A stretch of DNA of 64,000 bases. It comes from an uncultured Oscillospiraceae bacterium (GTDB lineage Bacteria; Bacillota; Clostridia; Oscillospirales; Oscillospiraceae). The position numbers were made by a program, and so were the translations under genes. Each line of letters opens with the position of its first letter. Position 1 is the stretch's first letter. The notes under the pieces were generated by a model. It ran no database searches. It had not been told where the DNA came from and worked only from the letters and a program-made list of their open reading frames with translations. Shown in pieces: positions 16,607 through 25,300 of the stretch. The stretch lies in the NCBI GenBank assembly GCA_947627285.1, contig CANQVL010000003.1, forward strand, positions 1 through 64,000, written 5' to 3'.

Positions 16607-17704
16607 TCAAAACCTGAGCCAACCCTGGTTAACGCATCTTCCCGCGTCGTCCACCTGGGCGTCCGGACCGTCCATCATGACCTTCCAGGTCCAGTAAAAC
16701 CACCCAATGGCGTCCTTCATGCTCTCCTGAAAGCCGTCCGCCACGGTGGTGTATAGACGGTCCTTCTCCGCTTTCGTCATGGAGGCCAGCCCGTCCGCCT
16801 GATTTTGGGCGTTCCACTCGCCAACAATCAGCGGCACACGTTTCGCGGCGGCGTTGACACGCTCTCCCAGCTTTTTAAGATACGCGCTGTATACATCTGC
16901 GTTTCTCTCGCGAAACATCGTCATGTCCGGGGTCATCAGGTAGTTGTGGGTGTCCAGCACCGCGCCGGGGAGGGCGTTTATAAAGTCGTCCCATATGTCC
17001 AGCTCAAAGGCGTCGGCAAAGACAACGTATTTGTCCGTGTGGCGGCGAATGGCGGCGTAGGTGTCAAGATAAAACCTTTTGAGAAATTCCAGCGTATAGT
17101 TTTCGCTGCTCTTTGCCAGCTCCTTGTCCACGGGAATATAAAACTGCACGAAATTGTGGATATTCAGCGTCTCCCCGGCCTTAGTATCGCTGCACATGGG
17201 CTCGTTGAGAACGCCGATGCCCCACAGGGCCTCACGCCGCCCGTAGCGCCGGGCGATTTTTTCCAAAACCTCAACGGTGAGCTCCACATACCGGGGGCGT
17301 GTGGACCAGGTGCAGATGCCGCAGATGCCGGAGTTGTCCGTGCCGTTGTGCCCACCGGGGGCAGTGTGCAGATCCACCAGGATCTTGAGCCCAAATTTCT
17401 CCGCCCAGTCAAAGGTCCGGTCCAGATACTCATAGCAGTGGATATACGGCCCCATGTCCTCAAAGAGGAAGAAGGGGACGGGGATACGCACGGCATTGAA
17501 GCCCTTTGCCGCTATGTCCTCAAAGTCCCGCTCGGTGATGAACTCGTCCCGGTGGACCTTCAACCGCTCGGCGGCCCGTTCGTGCCCCAGCTCAAGGCAG
17601 AGATACGTCTCATCCATCGCCGTGGTGCCAGAGAACAGCGCCTCGGACATCCATTTTTCCAGTACAAGCCAATTTCCAAGATTGACCCCGCGCAGTTTTT
17701 CCAT
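16607..17704 (-). CDS. GH5 family glucanase (exo-beta-1,3-glucanase-like)
   Basis: A 365-residue (beta/alpha)8 enzyme of glycoside hydrolase family 5. It opens with RGVNLGNWLVLEKWM, characteristic of the exo-1,3-glucanase-like subgroup, and has the expected acid/base Glu168 in GVLNEP and nucleophile Glu296 in VGEWN, plus His113 in DLHTAPGG. Start ATG 17704 has AAGGAG 7 nt upstream; an ATG two codons earlier is too close to it. The gene lies 11 nt after the GH106-like gene and before GH2, so it is mid-operon. There is no signal peptide, which suggests action on imported short glucans or glycosides. Confidence 0.88.
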   Translation of the reverse strand: MEKLRGVNLGNWLVLEKWMSEALFSGTTAMDETYLCLELGHERAAERLKVHRDEFITERDFEDIAAKGFNAVRIPVPFFLFEDMGPYIHCYEYLDRTFDWAEKFGLKILVDLHTAPGGHNGTDNSGICGICTWSTRPRYVELTVEVLEKIARRYGRREALWGIGVLNEPMCSDTKAGETLNIHNFVQFYIPVDKELAKSSENYTLEFLKRFYLDTYAAIRRHTDKYVVFADAFELDIWDDFINALPGAVLDTHNYLMTPDMTMFRERNADVYSAYLKKLGERVNAAAKRVPLIVGEWNAQNQADGLASMTKAEKDRLYTTVADGFQESMKDAIGWFYWTWKVMMDGPDAQVDDAGRCVNQGWLRF

Positions 17705-17715
17705 GGTCATTCTCC

Positions 17716-20199
17716 TTACTGTTCAGATTTAGTATAGAGCCATACTTTCCCTGTAATCCCCGATAAGGCGGAGACGGTAATTTTATACCCCTCCGGGTAC
17801 GCGCCGGGGAGCGCGGCGGCCTCCCGCTCCAATGTTGTCGCCACCTCCACGGCAAGCTCGTTTTCCCCGGGGCGCAGAAGGCCCGTCAGGTCGTAGAGGA
17901 AGGGCGGCGCGATTTGGATCCCGGCGCTGACCCCGTTCACAAACACCTCCACACCCTCCTGTGCGTCCGTGATCTCCAAAAGAAGCTCCCCGCCGCCATA
18001 TTCAAGCGTGCGCTCATAGCGGACAAACCCGGAGAAATCCGGGCGCTCCGCCGCCAGATCGTCTGGCAGGCAAACGGTCTTCTCCCCAGAGAAGTGTGGG
18101 TAATCAATGCTCCGGCAGACGGAGCGCCGCCAGAGGCCGGACAAGTCCTCTTTTTTGTATCTCTTAAGGTCAGGACGGGAATAAACCGGCCCGTCCGCGT
18201 CCCCAAATACAAGACAGAGGCTTTTACCGGGGACGATCTCCGCCTCAATCTCGGTTCCGCCCGGTACGGGTCGGGAGGCGGCGCGGTAGAGCTTATTTTC
18301 CCAGCCGTCGTATTCGCACAAATTTCCGACGGCTGGTATGTTCAACGTTCCGCGCCAGGGGGAGATCCCCTCATTTACTAAAAACCAGATGTCTAAGCCG
18401 CGTTTATATCGCAGGACGCGGATACGGTCATTTTTCGGAATGAGCCGGGCGAAGCCGGTGACACTGCCGGCGGCTCTATCCCCAAGCTCCTCCGGCGTGA
18501 CCAGGGGAAATCCACTCCAATCAAAGTCCCCGTCCCCGTCGCAGAGAGCTTCGGGACGGCGTCCCACAAACCAGACGGCGGAGCCAGAAGTCGACAGCGC
18601 CGCAAGCTCCCGCGCCGTTTTCAAGGGTATATATTGAGCCCCCGGAACCAGAATGAGCTGATACCCCGCCGCCGCGTTCAAGGCGTCCCCCGGGATAAAA
18701 TCGTAGTCGATCTGCCTGTCAAAAAGCGGCTGGGCCAGCGTCTGAAGGTCAATATATTCCCCGGTCCACTCCGCCGCCGCGTTGTAAACAATAGCAACGG
18801 GAGCGACAGACCGCCCTCCGTCCAAAAGCGCGGACATACGGGACATATATTGGAGGAGCTCCCCAAAGTGGCGGTACTGGGGATTGTGACCGTGGGCATA
18901 AAAGTGCGGCGGACAGTCCGTATCCGGGTAGGGCGCGGGGTCAAAGGCGTGAGGGACGAAGCGGTTGACTCCCCGCACAAGGAAATGGTCGGCGAGATAT
19001 TTCTCCAGCCTCACCCCCTCGGACCAGCCGTAGTTCCCAAAAATCTCGCACATACACCGCCCGCGCTTTTTTGGGTCCAGCTTCGCCGCCGATGACCCCA
19101 GCTTTCCCAGGACGTAGTGATAAAATAGCCCGTCCCGGAAGTCACCCCAGGGCCCGGAGCGCCCGTTCCACTCACCCTGCGGCAAAACCTGATTCCCGAT
19201 GCAGTCTATTCCCGCCATATCCTGCCCGGAAAGCCCCCGGAAGTAGTGGCCCAGACTGCTCCCCGTGCGGGTGTGCTGGTTGTTGTCCTCGATGATGTGT
19301 CCGATGTACTCCACACCATGTTCCCGGCACCAGGAGCCGATCTGGTGTGAAAAGTTCTTTGCCGCAAGCGCGGTTACACTGTCCATATAGGCGTACCGAG
19401 CCCGCGCCGCGTCCTCGCCCGTCGGCTCCCAGAGAAGCGGAAGGTTCCTTTCAAATTCCGCGCCCCATTTTTGCCGCAGAAGCTCCTCCAGCTCGTCGCT
19501 CCAGGGAAGGTCGTCCAGCTCCCAGAGACGCCTGCCGTACTCATAGAGGTGGTCGTTGCCCAGCTCCGGCTCGTCGGAGAAAAAACCGGCGACTGTCCTT
19601 CCAAAGTCGTCCTTAAAGTGGCTGTAATGAGCCTCGTATACGGCGTCGATAAGCACCCGGCAGGAGTCGCGGCTCAGCATATTGATATAGTCACGGTGCG
19701 GTCCCCGGTCATAGGTCACATGACATACCGCCCGATGCCCGCCGGGGAGCTCCGCGACACTTAAAACTCTGTCCTGTCCGATTATCGGCGGCTCAAGCCC
19801 CCGCTCAAACCGTCCGGGATGCCAGGGGGGAGCGGCGGGCGGAACGGGCTCGCCGCTTTCGATGATCGTTCTTGTGATGAATTTCCGGCGCAGGGAGAGG
19901 TCCGCGCCTTTGAGAGCGCCGCCCGCCCAGCCGGTGGGGAAGTGCCCGTCGTCCAGTATCCAGACCCTCATGCCGCGGCATCTGGCCTCATCCAGAAGAA
20001 TATCCAGGTCCCGCCACCAGCCGGGACCCAGATAGTCCGGGTGGGGGCGGGATTCCAGGCACACCGCGCGGCACCCGGCGTTGTAAATTACGCCCATATA
20101 TTCCCGCAGCGTCGCCTCGTCCTCGCCGTGGAGCCAGAGGAACGGGAAAATATTTGCCTCCAACGCGCCGGAAAGCGCCGCTTTGAGCTTGCTGTCCAT
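17716..20199 (-). CDS. GH106-like glycoside hydrolase, function uncertain
   Basis: An 827-residue protein resembling the uncharacterised glycosyl hydrolases near family GH106 (alpha-L-rhamnosidases). Seen in order: a TIM-barrel-like N-terminal half with ILDDGHFPTGWAGG near residue 95 and an acidic motif VAGFFSDEPELGN near 215, a glutamine-amidotransferase-like middle (LILVPGAQYIPL), and a C-terminal jelly-roll with VEVFVNGVSAG and LTGLLRPGENELAVEV. Those motifs echo GH106 layout but I cannot confirm catalytic residues or substrate. Start at ATG 20199 has GGAGGAGTTG upstream; a GTG 12 nt earlier overlaps the ribosome site. It is first gene of the GH operon divergent from the AraC regulator. 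Confidence 0.7.
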   Translation of the reverse strand: MDSKLKAALSGALEANIFPFLWLHGEDEATLREYMGVIYNAGCRAVCLESRPHPDYLGPGWWRDLDILLDEARCRGMRVWILDDGHFPTGWAGGALKGADLSLRRKFITRTIIESGEPVPPAAPPWHPGRFERGLEPPIIGQDRVLSVAELPGGHRAVCHVTYDRGPHRDYINMLSRDSCRVLIDAVYEAHYSHFKDDFGRTVAGFFSDEPELGNDHLYEYGRRLWELDDLPWSDELEELLRQKWGAEFERNLPLLWEPTGEDAARARYAYMDSVTALAAKNFSHQIGSWCREHGVEYIGHIIEDNNQHTRTGSSLGHYFRGLSGQDMAGIDCIGNQVLPQGEWNGRSGPWGDFRDGLFYHYVLGKLGSSAAKLDPKKRGRCMCEIFGNYGWSEGVRLEKYLADHFLVRGVNRFVPHAFDPAPYPDTDCPPHFYAHGHNPQYRHFGELLQYMSRMSALLDGGRSVAPVAIVYNAAAEWTGEYIDLQTLAQPLFDRQIDYDFIPGDALNAAAGYQLILVPGAQYIPLKTARELAALSTSGSAVWFVGRRPEALCDGDGDFDWSGFPLVTPEELGDRAAGSVTGFARLIPKNDRIRVLRYKRGLDIWFLVNEGISPWRGTLNIPAVGNLCEYDGWENKLYRAASRPVPGGTEIEAEIVPGKSLCLVFGDADGPVYSRPDLKRYKKEDLSGLWRRSVCRSIDYPHFSGEKTVCLPDDLAAERPDFSGFVRYERTLEYGGGELLLEITDAQEGVEVFVNGVSAGIQIAPPFLYDLTGLLRPGENELAVEVATTLEREAAALPGAYPEGYKITVSALSGITGKVWLYTKSEQ

Positions 20200-20374
20200 C
20201 AACTCCTCCACCTCCTGTGCCCTTATTATAGAGGATTTGCCAAAACGGATATATCAGATTTAGAAGCATTTTAGCAGATTACTAAAAAGCCTCCCAACAA
20301 AAATCAATAGTTCCACTTCCAATATTAAATTCCTCATGTTATAATCGTAATATCACATAGGGGAGGGGATCACC
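20200..20374. promoter_or_regulatory. divergent promoter region between GH operon and AraC regulator
   Basis: On the plus strand TTCCAA (20317-20322), 17 nt and TATAAT (20340-20345) precede the araC-type gene. On the minus strand TATAAT (20225-20230) precedes the GH operon with no good -35, as expected for an activator-dependent promoter. TGCTAAAA on the minus strand (20269-20276) repeats the core seen in the ABC promoter at 5188-5195. Confidence 0.5.
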
Positions 20375-21550
20375 TTGAATGTGACGGCGCTCTATTATTA
20401 CATAGCCCATGAGCTTCGCTCATTCCTGCGCGTCTATGACAAGACCTCCGACGAGAAGCGATCCTTCACCCTACGCGTGGACGCGCGCGATACGGTCACG
20501 CCGGAGCTGGAAAAGCGCCTTCTCGCTTTGGCGACGCGGGAATACCCGGTGCTTGTCCGTATAAACGGCGTAATGCTTTTTGGGGTGGTGGAGACGGCGG
20601 ATTGCGTATTCCTTGCGGGACCCGTAGCCTGCTCGGATCCCCTTACTTTAAAAAATGAGTGGGAGGAGGAGACGCCTGAGGAGCTTTCCTGGCTGCCGGA
20701 GTGCTCCCTGGAGACCTTTACCGACAAGCTCCTTCTCCTGCATGACGTTTTAGGGGACGTAAATCTCCCGCTCCAGCCCTGTCTCACCGCCAACGCCGCG
20801 GACGACAGCGGGCAGATGCGCTCGGAGTTCACAAGGCAGGTCTTTGCCAACCGTGAGATTCAGCGCCGACACAATCCACACGACCACGAGCTTCGGGAGA
20901 TGATGAGCATCGAAAACGGCGACGCCTATCAGCTGAAGGTCACCTGGTCGGAGCAGTTTGCCGGGGATTTTGGCACCACCTCCATGGACCCGGACAGGGA
21001 CAAACGTAACCTGGGCATCGTCACCGTCGCCTTCGCCACCCGCGCCGCCATCCGGGGCGGGGTCCTGCCGGAGATCGCGCTGAGCCTGGGGGACGTGTAT
21101 ATGCAGAAGATCGACACCACGCCCCGGATAATGGAGACACTGGAGCTTGCCCGCCGCGCGGAGATGGAGCTGACGCTTCTGGTCGCTGACGCCAAGCGGC
21201 GGCGGGACGAGAGCCGCCAGGAGCAGGAGAACCCCACAGTCCGCCGCTGCAAGGATTATATCTATAAGCACCTGCAGGAAAAGCTCAGCGTCAAGGCCAT
21301 CGCGGACGCTCTGGGGATACACCCCAACTACCTCTCCACGCTGTTCCGCAAGGACACCGGCGTCACCCTCTACGATTACATCATGCAGGAGAAGCTGGAA
21401 TTAGCCAAGAACCTGCTGACCTTCACCGACTATTCCTACAGCGACATATCCTCGTATCTGGGCTTTTCGTCCCAGAGCCACCTGGGGAAGGTGTTCAAAA
21501 ACGCCACTGGTCTTACACTGATGCAGTACAGGAACAAATACAGAGAATAA
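20375..21550 (+). CDS. AraC family transcriptional regulator
   Basis: A 391-residue regulator whose last ~100 residues form the two HTH motifs of the AraC family (VKAIADALGIHPNYLSTLFRKDTG and YSDISSYLGFSSQSHLGKVFKNATGLTLMQYRNKY). The N-terminal ~280 residues are a sensor domain of the kind found beside sugar operons, not a simple cupin. The start is TTG at 20375, supported by GGAGGGG 6-7 nt upstream; the only nearby alternative is GTG 20381. Divergent from the GH operon and on the same strand as the acetyltransferase, it is the likely local activator of the carbohydrate island. Confidence 0.88.
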   Translation: MNVTALYYYIAHELRSFLRVYDKTSDEKRSFTLRVDARDTVTPELEKRLLALATREYPVLVRINGVMLFGVVETADCVFLAGPVACSDPLTLKNEWEEETPEELSWLPECSLETFTDKLLLLHDVLGDVNLPLQPCLTANAADDSGQMRSEFTRQVFANREIQRRHNPHDHELREMMSIENGDAYQLKVTWSEQFAGDFGTTSMDPDRDKRNLGIVTVAFATRAAIRGGVLPEIALSLGDVYMQKIDTTPRIMETLELARRAEMELTLLVADAKRRRDESRQEQENPTVRRCKDYIYKHLQEKLSVKAIADALGIHPNYLSTLFRKDTGVTLYDYIMQEKLELAKNLLTFTDYSYSDISSYLGFSSQSHLGKVFKNATGLTLMQYRNKYRE

Positions 21551-21564
21551 AAGGAGACTTTGCC

Positions 21565-22197
21565 ATGACGAATCCGGAGCGCCGGGACAGGGGACTTGCC
21601 TATGTGGGCGACAGTCAGGTTTTTGCTGAGATGGGGGAGTGCAAGAGGAAGCTCAAAAGGCTCAACGACCTTGACCCCTGGGAATATGAAAAGATCAACG
21701 CGCTCATCAAGGAAGTCATTCCTGATTCCCGTGAAATAGGCGTTATCCTGCCCTTTTATTGCGAATACGGCACCCATATCCGCACCGGCAAAAGCTTCTT
21801 CGCAAACTATAACTGCGTGATGATCGACGTTGCCAAAATCGAGTTCGGCGACAACTGTATGCTTGGCCCGAACGTGTCCATATATACGGCGGGGCACCCA
21901 ATCCACCCGGAGACAAGAAACAGCGGTTATGAATACGGGCGCGCCGTCACCGTGGGCGACAACGTGTGGATCGGCGGGAGCACCACCGTATTGCCGGGCG
22001 TTCACATCGGGAACAACGTGGTGATTGGCGCTGGGAGCGTCGTCACAAGGGATATCCCCGATATGGTCGTCGCCGCCGGAAACCCCTGCCGCATCCTCCG
22101 CTCCGTCACGGAGGCAGACCGCCGTTATCTTTTCAAAAGAGAAGAAATCGACGACGAGGCCTGGGAAATCATCTGCCGGCAGTATCAGAATGACTGA
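21565..22197 (+). CDS. maltose/galactoside O-acetyltransferase family protein
   Basis: A 210-residue left-handed beta-helix acyltransferase of the LacA/Maa/NodL group. The N-terminal MAC domain (MTNPERRDRGLAYVGD...) is followed by hexapeptide repeats; the conserved YTAGHPIHPETR contains the catalytic His, and VWIGGSTTVLPGVHIGNNVVIGAGSVVTRDIP is the acetyl-CoA-binding helix. It transfers acetyl from acetyl-CoA to a sugar hydroxyl, often as detoxification of non-metabolisable sugars during uptake. RBS AAAGGAG. It is 15 nt after the AraC gene, so co-transcribed, and is followed by a strong terminator. Confidence 0.92.
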   Translation: MTNPERRDRGLAYVGDSQVFAEMGECKRKLKRLNDLDPWEYEKINALIKEVIPDSREIGVILPFYCEYGTHIRTGKSFFANYNCVMIDVAKIEFGDNCMLGPNVSIYTAGHPIHPETRNSGYEYGRAVTVGDNVWIGGSTTVLPGVHIGNNVVIGAGSVVTRDIPDMVVAAGNPCRILRSVTEADRRYLFKREEIDDEAWEIICRQYQND

Positions 22198-22216
22198 GCG
22201 ATAAAACGGAAAGCAA

Positions 22217-22245
22217 AAAGCCGCGTCAAAAAATTGCGCGGCTTT
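22217..22245 (+). terminator. terminator after the acetyltransferase gene
   Basis: AAAGCCGCG and CGCGGCTTT pair (9 bp) over an 11-nt A-rich loop. Confidence 0.85.
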
Positions 22246-22258
22246 ATATATGAATAAT

Positions 22259-22280
22259 CAGATTGGAGAGGGAATTTCAA
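22259..22280. repeat. 22-bp direct repeat, right copy
   Basis: Same orientation and 21 of 22 bases identical to 2361-2382. It lies between the terminator of the acetyltransferase and the end of the SLH-protein gene. Confidence 0.6.
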
Positions 22281-22314
22281 CGGGGCGGCGTTTTTGTCGC
22301 CCCGCGCGGATCGG

Positions 22315-25300
22315 TCAGGTGTTCTCCTCGACTTTTCTTGAAGTTAAAAACCGCTGAACTATGTCCGCTGTTTGAGCCCGCGCTGACTGTCCCTGCGGGT
22401 CTATGATGCCGTCCTTGTCCTGAATGATGCCGCACCCTGCCGCCCACTGTATGGCGGAGACAGCCCACTCGCTGATTTGGTCGAAATCCTTAAGGCTCAA
22501 AATATTGGTGTCCTCGCCCACGGAAACGCTCCAGCCCCTGATTTTGGCATACCGCCATAGCACGGTGGCGATCTGCTCATTGGTGATTGGGTCGTCAGGG
22601 CCAAATTTCCCGTTGCCGCAGCCGACCACGATACCCTCGCTGGTCGCCCAGCGTATGGCTTCGGTGTACCATGTATCCGTCTCCACATCGTCATATTGCA
22701 TCAGGTAGTTGACCGCCGGACTGCCCGCTTCCTTCCACAAAATTGTGACGACCATGGCCCTGCTTGTGATCATGTCAGGTGAGAAGGTTGTGGCGGAGGT
22801 GCCCACCATCAGACCGTTCTCCACGCAGTAGTGAACGCCGTCGTGATACCATTCTGTGGGCGCGGCGTCGGTAAATTTGGCGATGGGGCAGGTGTTGTCC
22901 CGCTTGCAGACCGGCACAAAGGCGGCATCTATTTTAACGCCGCCGGAGGGCATGACGAATGTAAATGTTCCGTCGCCGCTCACCTTGTACTCCACGGCTC
23001 TGCCGCTGCTGTCGGTGACGGTGAGGGCGCCAAGCTCATAGCCCTCGTCTGGCGTGACAGTCACCGTCACACGGCTGCCGGAGGCGGCTCGGGACGGGTT
23101 GACCTCCAGGCTTCCGTGCTCCGGCTGGGTCACGGCGGCGTTGTAGGTGGGAGGCGCCGGCGGCGCCGGGGTGTAACCGATGGCGTAGGTGGAGAACTTG
23201 CTGGCATATATGTAAATCTTGCCGCCCGCCTCGTCAAGCCGGAAGGTGCCGTCGGTTTTGCTGTCATCTTTCGTGAGGACCTCCGCCAAATTACCATGGC
23301 TGCGGTAGGCGGTCACATTTGTCTTATACGTGAAGTCAAACGGTATGACGATCTCCAGAACCACGCCGGCTTCTGTGATTGCTTCTTTCGAGCTGGTAGT
23401 AGTTTTGGTCAGGGTCATATCCAGATAGGTTAGATTTGCCGCCTGGGAGGACGCGGCGGCTTCAAGAGCCTCTTTGTCGGCGGGAGCATCGTTTTTCTCC
23501 ACCGTCAGGGTGACGGTGACCGTCTCGACAGGGGAGGCCTCCTTCTCGGCAAGAGCGTCCACGCCGCCGGCGACCACGTCCGGGGTGTCCTCGCCTAGCA
23601 CCTCCACCACGCTGCTGACATTGCCTGCCGGCATTTGAATGTCACGATCGTTGGCATCGGCGTCAGAAATCTCCACCAGGATCGTCTTTGTGACCGTCTC
23701 CCAGGTGGCTGCCACGTTGTAAAGCCCCGCCGGGACACTGGAAAAGCTGTACCGGCCCTGGCTGTCTGTGGTTGTCTCCGCGACTTTAACCTGACCCCGG
23801 GTGAGCCGTACGGTCGCGCCGGCAAGGGGCTTGTTGTCATTATCGGTGACGACGCCGGAGATACGGAAGGTGTCCAGCCTGGATATGGGCTCGCTCCTGG
23901 TCGCGCCGCAGACGGAACAGGTGTAGAGACGGTTCCCCTCAGCCTCCGCGGTGGGCTCCAATGTCACCACGCCCTCGTCCCAGTCGTGGTCGGTCATATT
24001 GCCCGTCCATCTGCAGACGTCGCAGGCCTGCCAGTGCTGGTCCGGGTCGCTGTCAACCCAAGTCAGCCGGTGGACGGCGATGTCGTTCCGGGGCGCGCCA
24101 CACTCGCCCACGCCCTGGCAGTCGTGCCAGTGGTTTGAACTGTCGTGGGTCCATTCCTCGGCGTAGACGTGGACGTGGGTGATAGTCAGCGTGCCCACCT
24201 TAGCTGTCCCCGCCAGGGTGAAGTTGGAGTCGTCGACGGTGACAATCACGTCATAGGTTCCCGGCAAAACCGGCTCCGCCGCCGCGCCGTTCTGCTCATA
24301 GGAAACAGCGACTTTCGCCGGATCGATAACCGGGGTCTCGCCCTCCTTCTGCGATACTGTGACGGAGATGACCGCGCCGGTGTAAGGGGTATTTACCTCC
24401 ACCGCATGGAAGGTGATGGGGGCGGGGGAGACGGTGACGGAAATGGACTGTGCCACCGTATCGATGTGGTTGGCGTCGCCCCTGACCTTCCACCAGACGT
24501 AGTATGTTCCGGCGTTAGTCCCTTGGGGGACGGTCGCGGTGAACGTCTCATCATTGGGCTGGGTATCGGCGTTAGCACTTAGGGAGTAGACAACCGTGCC
24601 GGTTTCGGACGTGCCGCCGGTTACAAGTTCCAGGGGCGCGCCGGTAAAGGTAAGACCAGTTTTCGCTTCGGGCACGGTGGTGGCAGACGCCGCCACAGGC
24701 TGAATGGTGATTGTCTGCGTCGTCGCATCGCTGCCCGTCAGCGTGTAGTTGCCGGCGGACGCGCCGGTGAGACCGGTGGCGGTGGCTGTGTAGGTCCCGA
24801 CTTCGATGGCTTCGGACACCACGGAGCCGCCGTTGGGCTTCACCTCCACCGTCACGCTGACATCGTCGCTGTTGACCCTGTTGCCGACCTGGGCGGTGAC
24901 GGTGTGGGCTCCGCCGGTGTAGTCTACGGTAAACGTATCGCCATCGTCCAGCTTCCACGTGAGCGTGACCACTCTCTGGGCGATGGTGACCCCGCCATGA
25001 ATCGTCTGATTGTTGGCGCTTGCCGCCACGCTGTAATACTGCGCGTCGACGCCGCTTTTGGTGATACCGCTGAGATCCACCGTATCATACGTCGCCGCGT
25101 TCGCACCGGATAGGGTGCCGGTGGCGGTGAGGGTCACGGTGTCGGACCCTATAAGACCATTGGGCGTAAGGGTCACAGAAACGGTCTTCTCGCCGTTGTA
25201 CTCCCTGCCCGCCGCGGTGACGGTATAGCTGAGCGCCCTGGGAGTCACGGTAACTTCCTGTGTGCCGCTCCCGTCGGCGATGTTGGCGTTCTCGCTGTAT

